Shown here piece after piece: positions 8,088 through 15,470 of a stretch of DNA of 16,666 nucleotides (within the stretch, counting starts at the first letter, position 1; every line of letters begins with the position of its first letter). The notes beneath the pieces were generated by a model. It had not been told where the DNA came from and did no database searches. It worked only from the letters and a program-made list of their open reading frames with translations. The DNA comes from Myxococcota bacterium. GTDB taxonomy: Bacteria > Myxococcota_C > UBA6777. Location of the stretch: NCBI GenBank assembly GCA_963169055.1, contig CAUJFU010000018.1, positions 1 to 16,666 on the forward strand, in the 5' to 3' direction. The position numbers were made by a program, and so were the translations under genes.

Positions 8088-9367
8088 GCGGTCATCACAC
8101 TCCTGTACTCCCTCTTGCTTCTGAAAAGATCACGTTGCCTGCAAATCATCCGTGGCGTCGAGTTGCGGATCTCGCCCTATTTGCGGGGCTTGGCGGACTT
8201 GCGGTGGGTGCTTTGTCGGCCCTGATGTTCGACAAAAAAACCATCGCTGTTTACTACGGCTCGTACATGTTCGCCTTCTTGTTCTTCTTGTCCGTCATCT
8301 TGGGCGGGATGTTCTTTGTGTTGGTTCATCACGCCACTCGTGCAGCGTGGAGTACGGTTGTTCGCCGCCTTGCAGAGTTTGTGATGGGTGGCCTGTACTT
8401 GCGTGTGGGCGGGATCGTCCTGCCGTTGATGGCTTTGCTGTTTATCCCGATCCTGATCGGCTTGCCTTCGCTGTTTCATGAGTGGGTTCATCCCGATCCC
8501 AAGGACATCTTCTTGAAGGCCAAAGCCCCATACCTCAACGTCAACTTCTTCTTGATCCGTGTGGTCTTCTATTTTGTCGTGTGGTACGGGTTGAGCTGGT
8601 TCTATCTCAAACGTTCGATCGCTCAAGACACCACAGGCGACGTCGCTCTTTCGCGTCAACAGCGCGGCCTCAGTCCGATCGGCATCGTTCTTTTCGCAAT
8701 GACCGTGACCTTCGCCTCTTTCGACTGGATTATGTCGCTTGCTCCGCACTGGTTCTCGACCATCTTCGGCGTTTACTTCTTTGCGGGTGCCCTGATCGCC
8801 ATCTATTCGACGCTTGCGCTGTTTGGTCACGGACTCCGTCGTACCGGGCTTCTCGGTGATCTCATCACAGATGAACACTACCAAGATATCGGCAAGCTAT
8901 TGTTTGGCTTTGTGGTCTTTTGGAGCTATATCGGCTTTTCCCAATACTTTCTTCAATGGTATGGAAACATCCCCGAAGAAACCACATGGTACGCAGAACG
9001 CTTCAAAAATTGGGGTGGGTTGACTGCCTTGCTTGTGTTCGGCCACTTTGTGCTTCCGTTCTTTTTCTTGATGTCCAGACACATCAAGCGCAATGCCACA
9101 GCCCTGATGATCGCTTGCGTTTGGATGCTCGCTCTCCACGCCGTCGATCTCTTTTGGTTGATCATGCCTTCTGTGTACCACCAGATCGGTCACGCGATGC
9201 ACAAAGAGTTTCATTTCTCCGTGCTGCATCTCTTGCCTGTTCTCGCCAACTTTGTCGGTATCGGCGGTCTTTTCATCGCCAGCGTACTCCGTTGGGCCGG
9301 CGAAAACAACTTGATCCCTGCCAAAGATCCCCGACTCAAGGAATCCTTGGCTTTTGAGAACGTTTAA
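8084..9367 (+). CDS. actF: ACIII subunit ActF, second NrfD-like membrane protein
   Basis: 427 residues from the GTG at 8084, which overlaps the actE stop and has AAGGAG (8071-8076) 7 nt upstream. The frame stays open further upstream, but that part lies inside actE. About ten membrane helices are visible. Motifs shared with ActF include YYGSYMFAFLFFLSVILGGMFFVLVHH near the N-terminus, the DWIMSLAPHWFSTIFGVYFFAG segment and FSQYFLQWYGNIPEET. ActF is an ActC paralogue; in solved ACIII structures it is integral but does not carry the main quinol site, and a role in proton translocation is proposed. It is the last canonical act gene, and a 174-bp gap with two hairpins follows it. Confidence 0.94.
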   Translation: MSGHHTPVLPLASEKITLPANHPWRRVADLALFAGLGGLAVGALSALMFDKKTIAVYYGSYMFAFLFFLSVILGGMFFVLVHHATRAAWSTVVRRLAEFVMGGLYLRVGGIVLPLMALLFIPILIGLPSLFHEWVHPDPKDIFLKAKAPYLNVNFFLIRVVFYFVVWYGLSWFYLKRSIAQDTTGDVALSRQQRGLSPIGIVLFAMTVTFASFDWIMSLAPHWFSTIFGVYFFAGALIAIYSTLALFGHGLRRTGLLGDLITDEHYQDIGKLLFGFVVFWSYIGFSQYFLQWYGNIPEETTWYAERFKNWGGLTALLVFGHFVLPFFFLMSRHIKRNATALMIACVWMLALHAVDLFWLIMPSVYHQIGHAMHKEFHFSVLHLLPVLANFVGIGGLFIASVLRWAGENNLIPAKDPRLKESLAFENV

Positions 9368-9385
9368 GCAATGTCCTTAAATCAT

Positions 9386-9404
9386 CGTCACTCCTAGAGT
9401 GACG
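9386..9404 (+). promoter_or_regulatory. hairpin after actF
   Basis: CGTCACTC (9386-9393) pairs perfectly with GAGTGACG (9397-9404) around a CTA loop. No T-run follows, so it is not a classical intrinsic terminator. It may stabilise the 3' end of the act transcript or act in processing. Confidence 0.55.
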
Positions 9405-9464
9405 GTGGTTTGAACTGCTTGTACAATCCACGCCCCCCAAAAATCAAGGGAATATGCAACATCA

Positions 9465-9490
9465 GAGGCGACTGTTTCGACGGTCGCCTC
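9465..9490 (+). promoter_or_regulatory. strong hairpin in the leader of the two-domain cytochrome gene
   Basis: GAGGCGACTG (9465-9474) pairs with CGGTCGCCTC (9481-9490), ten pairs with one G-U, loop TTTCGA. It lies 51 bp upstream of the GTG start at 9542 and lacks a T-run. It may be an mRNA stability or processing element. Confidence 0.6.
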
Positions 9491-9541
9491 GTGCTGCGTA
9501 CAGGCTCTTTACCCCCTACATCAGCGATCGAGGCAGAAACC

Positions 9542-10741
9542 GTGAGTACCCACGAGAAAGACAAATCCAAACAAGAATCAACCCACGCCGCCGACCTCCA
9601 AGGCTTCGAAGACGACAAGCCCTATACGGCTGGTTTGGGGGCTTTTTTGACGTTCCTGAGCGTCGCCATCGTCGGCGCGATGGTCGCCGCGACACAGATA
9701 CTTGGCTTTTGGACGACAAAGGATATCCTTGAAAAAGAGACATCCATCCGCGCAGATTCCGTTGCGTTTCGCCAAAAAGATCAGGCCCTCGCCCAAAAAG
9801 GCGGACAAGTCTCCGCAAGCGTCGAGATCCAAGGCCGTACCCAAAACGTCACCTACGATGTCGCTCCTATCGAACAGGGGATCCAATACCTGATCAAACA
9901 TCCCCAATACTTCAAGACATTCTCCCCCACACAAGATGCTGCCGCTCCTGCTGCCCGTCGTGAGGCTCCCAAAGCAGCACCTGTCGCTCGCCGTGAAGCC
10001 GCCCCTGCTGCCCGTCGTGAGGCTCCCAAAGCAGCACCCACCGTTCGTCGCGATATCCCTCAACCTGCTCCCCAATTCGATGCCGCTTCGCTCGCCGCAG
10101 GCAAAAAGATTTACCAAGCCAATGCTTGTTGGACTTGCCACGGCAACGAAGGCAAAGGCGATGGAGCCGCTGCTGCCGCTTTGCCCGTCAAGCCCGCGAA
10201 TTTCGTGCTCGGAAACTACAAATACGGCAACAGCCTTGGTGATATCTTCAAAGTCCTCTCCAATGGCTCCCCCAACAAAGCCTCTGGCATGGTCGGCTAT
10301 ACGCATATCCCCGAAAATGATCGCTGGTCTCTTGCCAAGTACGTCTTTTCCTTGAAAGCCTCAGCTGTTCCCGCTGCACCAAAGGCTCCTCGGCCCGCTC
10401 CTCGGCCCGCTCCTCGCGTTCTAGCGCCTGCCCCACGCCCCCAAGCTCCTGCGGTGGATACCGCCGCCATCGCACGTGGGAAACAAGCCTACCAAGCCAA
10501 TGCTTGTTGGACTTGTCACGGCAACGAAGGCAAAGGTGACGGAGCCGCTGCAGCCGCTTTGCCCGTCAAACCGGCGAATTTCGTGCTTGCAAACTACAAA
10601 TACGGCAACAGCCTCGGCGATATCTACAAAGTTCTCTCCAATGGCTCCCCCAACAAAGCCTCCGGCATGGTCGGCTATACGCATATCCCCGAAAGTACCC
10701 GATGGGATATCGCCAAGTTTCTTGTTTCTTTAAAGAAATAG
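9542..10741 (+). CDS. membrane-anchored protein with two tandem cytochrome c domains
   Basis: 399 residues from the GTG at 9542 (GAGG at 9530-9533). The open frame continues upstream to 9410, but that part crosses the hairpin and translates poorly. Residues 1-28 are charged; 29-52 form one membrane helix (AGLGAFLTFLSVAIVGAMVAATQILGF); 53-130 are an unrecognised extracytoplasmic region. Then come a repetitive Ala/Pro/Arg linker (about 131-177), cytochrome c domain A (178-272, C196-WTCH200), a Pro/Ala linker, and domain B (306-398, C322-WTCH326). Both domains have SGMVGYTH, whose methionine is the likely distal heme ligand. The domains are almost identical to each other and to the C-terminus of the subunit IV fusion at 15471-16436. 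Position between ACIII and the caa3 genes suggests an electron carrier between the two complexes. I recognise no named family for the N-terminal part. Confidence 0.9.
   Translation: MSTHEKDKSKQESTHAADLQGFEDDKPYTAGLGAFLTFLSVAIVGAMVAATQILGFWTTKDILEKETSIRADSVAFRQKDQALAQKGGQVSASVEIQGRTQNVTYDVAPIEQGIQYLIKHPQYFKTFSPTQDAAAPAARREAPKAAPVARREAAPAARREAPKAAPTVRRDIPQPAPQFDAASLAAGKKIYQANACWTCHGNEGKGDGAAAAALPVKPANFVLGNYKYGNSLGDIFKVLSNGSPNKASGMVGYTHIPENDRWSLAKYVFSLKASAVPAAPKAPRPAPRPAPRVLAPAPRPQAPAVDTAAIARGKQAYQANACWTCHGNEGKGDGAAAAALPVKPANFVLANYKYGNSLGDIYKVLSNGSPNKASGMVGYTHIPESTRWDIAKFLVSLKK
9947..10038 (+). repeat. 35-nt exact direct repeat in the Ala/Pro linker
   Basis: An identical 35-nt stretch occurs at 9947-9981 and 10004-10038, period 57 bp (19 codons, in frame). 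It encodes the repeated PAARREAPKAAP linker motif. Exact identity including third codon positions points to recent in-frame tandem duplication. Confidence 0.85.
10073..10357 (+). repeat. cytochrome c cassette, copy A
   Basis: 95 codons from QFDAASLAAGKK to FSLK. The protein core around ANACWTCHGNEGKGDG is identical in copies B (10457-10738) and C (16146-16433). Copies A and C also share most nucleotides from 10085/16157 through the heme motif, including silent positions. Confidence 0.85.
10457..10738 (+). repeat. cytochrome c cassette, copy B
   Basis: 94 codons from DTAAIARGKQ to the last lysine. The heme-motif codons are offset by 378 bp from copy A. It differs from A mainly at its two ends and keeps the central NYKYGNSLGDI and KVLSNGSPNKASGMVGYTHIPE segments unchanged. 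Confidence 0.85.
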
Positions 10742-10788
10742 TGCTGTTTTTGTCAACGCTTTGATGCACGACAAGGACACCTCGCTCT

Positions 10789-10812
10789 TTGAGATGTCTA
10801 CACGCATCTCAA
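10789..10812 (+). promoter_or_regulatory. hairpin in sco leader
   Basis: TTGAGATG (10789-10796) pairs perfectly with CATCTCAA (10805-10812) around an 8-nt loop. No T-run follows. As DNA it is also a plausible dyad operator. Confidence 0.5.
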
Positions 10813-10845
10813 GCCTCGATACTTCATCACTTCCGTTTTGGCTCC

Positions 10846-10905
10846 TTTTGTTTGAGACACAAAACAGGGTAGTCTGTCGGACTGCAACCCCAACCTGTTT
10901 TGTGT
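10846..10905 (+). promoter_or_regulatory. 12-bp stem with a competing upstream hairpin
   Basis: ACACAAAACAGG (10857-10868) is perfectly complementary to CCTGTTTTGTGT (10894-10905), with a 25-nt loop that itself can pair (GTAGTC with GACTGC). The left arm can instead pair with TTTTGT at 10846-10851 (with ACAAAA 10859-10864), so two folds exclude each other. The T-rich right arm and following TGTTT could work as a terminator or attenuator, but a G-run follows and function is unproven. Confidence 0.6.
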
Positions 10906-10976
10906 TGTTTGGGGGGATACCACAGCATCCGCACGCACGTTCTGTTTTGCGGGTGCTTTCACCGTGGAAGGAAACG

Positions 10977-11852
10977 ATGCGTATTGTTGTCTTCGTCGCA
11001 TGGATCGGCTTGTTGGTGATCGCGGGAAATCTGCCTTTCCTTGCATCAGCTTCTTCGCCCGATAAAAAGCCACCCGCCGATGCGGTCTCTTCTCGAAAAC
11101 CCACCGAACTTGGCGGGGTGGATGTCCGACAAAAGCTCGGCCAATCGGTCAACCTCGAACGCATCTTCCAAGATCATGAAGGCAAACTCCGCCCTCTGCG
11201 CGATTTTTTTCGCGACGGACGCCCTGTCATCCTCACGCTCAACTACTACAATTGCCCGATGCTCTGCACGATGCAACTCAATGGCCTCGTTCATGGACTC
11301 CAACATTCCGATGCTTCGATTCTGCAAAAAACGCGCATCGTGACCATCAGCATCAATCCCAAAGAAACAGCTGATCTCGCTGCAAAAAAACGCACCGCCT
11401 ATCTCAAGTCTCTCGCCCCACAACAGATCGAGTGGACTTTTATGGTGGGCAAAGACACCGATATCCGCAGTCTTGCAAAGAGCCTTGGCTTCGGCTACAA
11501 ATACATCCCGCGAAATCAGCAGTACGCACATCCGGCTGTGATCTTTGTTCTCACGCCCAACGGAAAGATCTCGAAATATCTCAACCTCTCGACGTACCGC
11601 CAAAAAGTCGCCTATACACCAAACGATCTGAAATTCTCGCTGATCGAAGCCTCACAAGGCAAAATCGGGTCGTACCTCGATCAACTCATCATGAGCTGCT
11701 TTATGTACGATGATTCGAGCGGGAAATACACGACGTTTGCTTTTGGGTTGGTTCGTCTTGGAGGCATCTTGACCCTGATCGCTTTGGCCTTGTTTTTGGC
11801 CACCCTGTGGATCCGCGAACGTCAACGCAAAGAAGTGGAGAATGCGACGTGA
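10977..11852 (+). CDS. SCO1/SenC-family copper chaperone (second copy)
   Basis: 291 residues from the ATG at 10977, chosen for GGAAGGAA just upstream and because translation from it begins with a signal peptide or anchor (residues about 1-25, VVFVAWIGLLVIAGNLPFLASA). The thioredoxin-like domain carries C93-PML-C97 in the NYYNCPMLCTMQLNGL context, TISINPKE, and the third copper ligand H185 in QQYAHPAVIFVLTPNGKIS. A C-terminal membrane helix (about 256-278) follows the LIMSCFMYDDSSGKYT segment. This longer form is typical of SCO proteins encoded beside ACIII and caa3 oxidases. It probably matures CuA of CtaC, whose gene starts inside the stop codon (GTGA, 11849-11852). Besides the copper-motif spacing it shares little obvious sequence with the SCO at 194-868. 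Confidence 0.93.
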   Translation: MRIVVFVAWIGLLVIAGNLPFLASASSPDKKPPADAVSSRKPTELGGVDVRQKLGQSVNLERIFQDHEGKLRPLRDFFRDGRPVILTLNYYNCPMLCTMQLNGLVHGLQHSDASILQKTRIVTISINPKETADLAAKKRTAYLKSLAPQQIEWTFMVGKDTDIRSLAKSLGFGYKYIPRNQQYAHPAVIFVLTPNGKISKYLNLSTYRQKVAYTPNDLKFSLIEASQGKIGSYLDQLIMSCFMYDDSSGKYTTFAFGLVRLGGILTLIALALFLATLWIRERQRKEVENAT

Positions 11853-12916
11853 ACGCTCTCAACCATCTCATCGCAACCGCAACCTTTTGGATGCCGCGTC
11901 AGGCTTCGGATGTTGCGGTAGAACTCGACAATGTTTTCTACTTTATCTATTACCTGTCCGTGATCTTTTTTGTCGGCATCATCGCTGCGATGGTGTACTT
12001 CTCGGTGAAATATCGCCGAAAAAGCGCAGATCAACGCACTAGTCCTCTCGCCCACAGCAACACGCTTGAGCTCTGGTGGACCGCGATCCCGACTGTTTTG
12101 CTCGCTGTGATCTTCTTTTGGGGCTTCAAAGCGTGGGTCACCCTCAACGTCCCCCCCGCCAACGCGATGGAGATCCAAGTGCGTGCGTGGAAATGGGGTT
12201 GGGAGTTCACTTACAACACCCCCAACACCACCTTCACTTCACCCCATCTCTATGTCCCTGAGAAAAAACCGATCAAACTTGTGATGACCTCCAACGATGT
12301 CCTTCACAGTTTCTACCTCCCCGAGTTTCGTATCAAACGCGACGTGCTCCCCAAACGGGCGACGGTTCTTTGGTTTGAAGCGCGTCAAGCGACCGGAACA
12401 TGGCCCGAAGAAACCGCACGAAAACAAGATCCAAAAACCGGAAAATGGGGCGACGTCAGCCTCTCCAAGCCTTACAATCTCTTTTGTGCGGAGTACTGTG
12501 GCCAACAGCACTCGATGATGATGCGAAAAGTCTACGTTCTCTCTCAAGCACATTACGAAAAATGGGTCGTTGAAAAAGAGAAAGACGCCGGTAGCGACAA
12601 GCCTTTGGATGTCCTTGGGCAAGAACTTTATACAAGCAAAACATGCAACACCTGCCATTCCGTCGATGGGACGGCTGTTTTGGGGCCGTCGTTTAAAGGT
12701 CGTTATGGTGCTAAAGTCGAATTTGCCGACGGAACATCGGGCAAAATGGACGATGACTATATCATCGAATCGATCGAGTATCCCAATCGTAAAATCGCCA
12801 AAGGTTTTCCTGCCGCGATGCCGACCTTTAAGGGCCAGCTCGATGCCAAACAATTGCGTGCTCTTGTCGCGTATATCCAATCCGTCAACGGAAAATATAA
12901 CGCTCAAAAGAAGTAG
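11849..12916 (+). CDS. ctaC: cytochrome c oxidase subunit II with C-terminal cytochrome c (caa3 type)
   Basis: 355 residues from the GTG at 11849, overlapping the sco stop, with GGAG at 11837-11840. Two membrane helices (about 28-53 and 73-95) form the N-terminal hairpin. The cupredoxin domain holds the CuA ligands H153 (DVLHSFYLPEF), C213, E215, C217, H221 and M224 (CAEYCGQQHSMM). The aromatic electron-entry stretch is present as WKWGWEF (about 115-120). A fused class I cytochrome c domain follows, with C266-NTCH270 and an AAMPTF segment for the distal methionine, which makes the enzyme caa3-type. CuA receives electrons from the attached heme and passes them to subunit I. Domain order and length match caa3 subunit II. 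Confidence 0.97.
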   Translation: MNALNHLIATATFWMPRQASDVAVELDNVFYFIYYLSVIFFVGIIAAMVYFSVKYRRKSADQRTSPLAHSNTLELWWTAIPTVLLAVIFFWGFKAWVTLNVPPANAMEIQVRAWKWGWEFTYNTPNTTFTSPHLYVPEKKPIKLVMTSNDVLHSFYLPEFRIKRDVLPKRATVLWFEARQATGTWPEETARKQDPKTGKWGDVSLSKPYNLFCAEYCGQQHSMMMRKVYVLSQAHYEKWVVEKEKDAGSDKPLDVLGQELYTSKTCNTCHSVDGTAVLGPSFKGRYGAKVEFADGTSGKMDDDYIIESIEYPNRKIAKGFPAAMPTFKGQLDAKQLRALVAYIQSVNGKYNAQKK

Positions 12917-12958
12917 TCCTTTTCGGATTTTAGCTCGATAACACAGAAAGGTGAAAGC

Positions 12959-14695
12959 ATGACGACTGCAACAGATGTGATTCGTCCGGGTGGAGGCCCA
13001 TCCGCCACCGGTCATGCAGAAGAAAAAGATTATCTCAACGTCGACAACTCGATCATGTCGTGGCTTTTTACGCTCGATCACAAGCGTATCGGCCTGATGT
13101 ATCTGGCTTCTGTCCTGTTCTTTTTCTTTTTCGGCGGGATCTTGGCGCTATTGATTCGTACCGAACTCTTTACGCCCGGTGCCGACTTCTTGACCTATTT
13201 TGTCTCCGGGAAAAACGCAGCCGAACTCAAGCTCGCTGCAGCCGACCTTTACAACCAATTGTTTACGCTTCACGGCGCGATCATGATCTTCTTGTTCTTG
13301 ATCCCGTCCATCCCTGCGACCTTCGGCAACTTCTTTCTGCCCCTGATGCTCGGAGCAAAAGACGTCGCTTTTCCGCGCCTGAACCTCTTTAGCTTCTATA
13401 TCTATGTTCTCGGCGCATTCTTCTTCCTTTATACCCTTGCATCGGGCGGTTTGGATACGGGGTGGACTTTTTACACTCCCTACAGTACCTCCACCAACAC
13501 CGCTGTGATCGCCTCGACTTTTGGGGCCTTCATTCTCGGCTTCTCCTCCATCCTCACAGGCGTGAACTTTGTTGTCACCGTTCACAAAATGCGCGCCCCT
13601 CGGATGACTTGGACGCGGATCCCGCTCTTCTTGTGGGCCCTCTATTCCACTTCTTTGATCCAAATCCTCGCCACGCCTGTTTTGGCGATCACTTTGCTGC
13701 TTTTGATCTTTGAAAGAGCCCTTGGTATCGGAATCTTTGACCCAGCAATGGGCGGCGATCCTGTTTTGTACCAGCACTTCTTTTGGTTTTACTCGCACCC
13801 CGCTGTTTACATCATGATCCTTCCTGCCTTCGGTGTGATCAGCGAAACCATCTCCGTTCACTCGCGCAAACATATCTTTGGATACGGATTTATCGCGGCT
13901 TCCAGCGTTTCCATCGCGCTGATCGGCTTCCTTGTTTGGGGCCATCATATGTTCGTCAGCGGTCAATCTCCGCTTGCTTCGCTGCTGTTCTCGATGATCA
14001 CGTTTGCCGTTGCCGTTCCTACCGCCATCAAGGTCTTTAGTTGGGTGGCTACCCTTTACAAAGGCTCGATTGTATTCAATGCGCCGATGCTCAACGCGCT
14101 CTCATTCATTTTCTTGTTCACTATCGGCGGATTGACCGGCCTTTTCCTCGCCACCCTCGCAACCGACGTCCATCTCCATGACACCTACTTTGTTGTGGCA
14201 CACTTCCACTACGTCATGGTCGGCGGGACGCTCGTTGCTTTCCTCGCCGCCATCCACCATTGGTGGGCCAAGATGTTCGGACGCCATTACAACGAATGGT
14301 GCGGTCGCATCTCGGCGATCTTCGTCTTTATCGGCTTCAACCTGACCTTCTTCTCGCAGTTTGTGATGGGAAGCCAAGGTATGCCCCGCCGATACTTTAC
14401 CTACGATCAAGTCTCCCCAGAGCTTTTGTCGATCTACACCCGTATGCACCAGATCTCGACCGTGGGTTCGATGATCTTGGGCTTGGCCTTGACCTTTACG
14501 CTGTTCTATCTCGCGCACTCGCTGTTTTTTGGGAAAAAAGTCCACAACGACAGCGATTTGCGTTGGACGGGAGAAAGTATGGAGTGGAAAACGGCAACAC
14601 CCCCCTCGCCCCATAACTTCCACGAACAACCCATCGCATACAACAGCCCTTACGACTTCAAAGAAATCGATCACAGCTTGGGCGGCGGCCACTGA
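12959..14695 (+). CDS. ctaD: cytochrome c oxidase subunit I, A2-type heme-copper oxygen reductase
   Basis: 578 residues from the ATG at 12959, with AAAGGTGA (12947-12954) upstream. Twelve or more membrane helices are evident. Heme a ligands are H105 (TLHGAIM) and H417; the heme a3 ligand is H415 ([14 protein letters not shown]). CuB ligands are H280 (with cross-linked Y284 in YSHPAVY) and H329/H330 (WGHHMFVSG). The glutamate of the A1-type D channel (HPEVY) is replaced: the motif reads Y278-S279-H280-P-A282-V-Y, the Tyr-Ser signature of A2-type oxidases such as the Rhodothermus caa3 enzyme. The protein reduces oxygen to water and pumps protons. It follows ctaC by 42 bp. The C-terminus ([25 protein letters not shown]) is a soluble tail. 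Confidence 0.97.
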   Translation: MTTATDVIRPGGGPSATGHAEEKDYLNVDNSIMSWLFTLDHKRIGLMYLASVLFFFFFGGILALLIRTELFTPGADFLTYFVSGKNAAELKLAAADLYNQLFTLHGAIMIFLFLIPSIPATFGNFFLPLMLGAKDVAFPRLNLFSFYIYVLGAFFFLYTLASGGLDTGWTFYTPYSTSTNTAVIASTFGAFILGFSSILTGVNFVVTVHKMRAPRMTWTRIPLFLWALYSTSLIQILATPVLAITLLLLIFERALGIGIFDPAMGGDPVLYQHFFWFYSHPAVYIMILPAFGVISETISVHSRKHIFGYGFIAASSVSIALIGFLVWGHHMFVSGQSPLASLLFSMITFAVAVPTAIKVFSWVATLYKGSIVFNAPMLNALSFIFLFTIGGLTGLFLATLATDVHLHDTYFVVAHFHYVMVGGTLVAFLAAIHHWWAKMFGRHYNEWCGRISAIFVFIGFNLTFFSQFVMGSQGMPRRYFTYDQVSPELLSIYTRMHQISTVGSMILGLALTFTLFYLAHSLFFGKKVHNDSDLRWTGESMEWKTATPPSPHNFHEQPIAYNSPYDFKEIDHSLGGGH

Positions 14696-14700
14696 TTCTT

Positions 14701-14725
14701 TTCTTCGGTCCGCCTGATCGAAGAA
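14701..14725 (+). promoter_or_regulatory. hairpin after ctaD
   Basis: TTCTTCG (14701-14707) pairs with CGAAGAA (14719-14725). The alternative arm GATTCTT (14694-14700) could instead pair with AAGAATC (14721-14727). No T-run follows. Possible processing or stability element. Confidence 0.45.
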
Positions 14726-14738
14726 TCACACGAACTTA

Positions 14739-14755
14739 CCGCATCTCTGATGCGG
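14739..14755 (+). promoter_or_regulatory. short GC-rich hairpin before ctaE
   Basis: CCGCATC (14739-14745) pairs perfectly with GATGCGG (14749-14755) around a TCT loop. A C-run, not a T-run, follows, so it is not a typical terminator. It lies 34 bp upstream of the ctaE start. Confidence 0.5.
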
Positions 14756-14789
14756 CCCCCGAAACCCATCAACTTCTTGGAGACATGCT

Positions 14790-15449
14790 ATGAGTCAGGT
14801 CGCCGATCACGCACATGCCGAACACCCACCTCATCTCCATCACCACTTCCACTCCTCCGCCCAACAGGCGGCCTCTGCGAAGTTGGGGATGTGGGTCTTT
14901 ATCGCGCAAGAAATCCTCTTCTTTAGTGGCCTGTTTATGGCCTACATCGCCTTGCGTTATCTCTACCCCAAAACCTTTCTTGCTGCCCACGAACATCTTG
15001 ATGTCAGCATGGGCGCCCTCAACACCGTGTTTCTGATCACCAGTAGCTTGACGATGGCGCTCGCTGTCCGCGCTGCCCAAACCAGCAACAAAAAATGGGC
15101 AGAGATCAATCTGCTCTTGACCATCGGTTTTGCGCTCGCCTTTTGCGTCGTCAAATACTTCGAATATTCCCATAAATTCCATCTCGGGATCTTCCCCGGA
15201 AAATACTACGCTTACACACATATCCCCGGAAATCCCGAAGTCTTTTTTGGCTTGTACTTTGTGATGACAGGAATGCACGCACTCCACGTTATCGTCGGGA
15301 TCGGACTCTTGCTGTGGATTTATCTCAAAACCCGCACAGGAGCTTTTAGTGCAGCCTACTATAGCCCCGTTGAGAATGTCGGCTTGTACTGGCACCTTGT
15401 CGACCTCATCTGGATCTTCCTCTTCCCGCTACTTTACCTCGTAAAGTAA
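14790..15449 (+). CDS. ctaE: cytochrome c oxidase subunit III
   Basis: 219 residues from the ATG at 14790 with GGAG (14779-14782) 7 nt upstream. After a His-rich N-terminus (AHAEHPPHLHHHFH, about 8-21) come five membrane helices. Typical subunit III motifs include KLGMWVFIAQEILFFSGLFMAYIALR, FFGLYFVMTGMHALHVIVGIG and the closing VGLYWHLVDLIWIFLFPLLYL. This is the five-helix form usual in caa3 oxidases. Subunit III stabilises subunit I and supports proton uptake. It starts 94 bp after ctaD, in a gap with two hairpins, and is followed 21 bp later by the subunit IV fusion. Confidence 0.96.
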   Translation: MSQVADHAHAEHPPHLHHHFHSSAQQAASAKLGMWVFIAQEILFFSGLFMAYIALRYLYPKTFLAAHEHLDVSMGALNTVFLITSSLTMALAVRAAQTSNKKWAEINLLLTIGFALAFCVVKYFEYSHKFHLGIFPGKYYAYTHIPGNPEVFFGLYFVMTGMHALHVIVGIGLLLWIYLKTRTGAFSAAYYSPVENVGLYWHLVDLIWIFLFPLLYLVK

Positions 15450-15470
15450 CGCATACCTACGGAGTGTCCG

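Larger units (their letters stand above)
10742..10976 (+). other. 235-bp structured intergenic leader before the second sco gene
   Basis: No gene is supported here; the open frame running through it from 10761 has no ribosome-binding site and a non-protein-like translation before the ATG at 10977. It holds three inverted repeats (listed separately) and ends in GGAAGGAA (10966-10973), the Shine-Dalgarno for 10977. I see no convincing -35/-10 pair. Confidence 0.6.

Noticed and set aside
9386-9490. Intrinsic terminators after actF
   Set aside because: Both hairpins lack a following T-run.
9410-9541. N-terminal extension of the two-domain cytochrome from 9410
   Set aside because: It crosses a strong hairpin, has no ribosome-binding site and reads as non-protein-like sequence; GTG 9542 with GAGG upstream is better.
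10761-10976. N-terminal extension of the second sco gene
   Set aside because: No ribosome-binding site, runs through structured leader, and would bury the signal peptide that starts at 10977.
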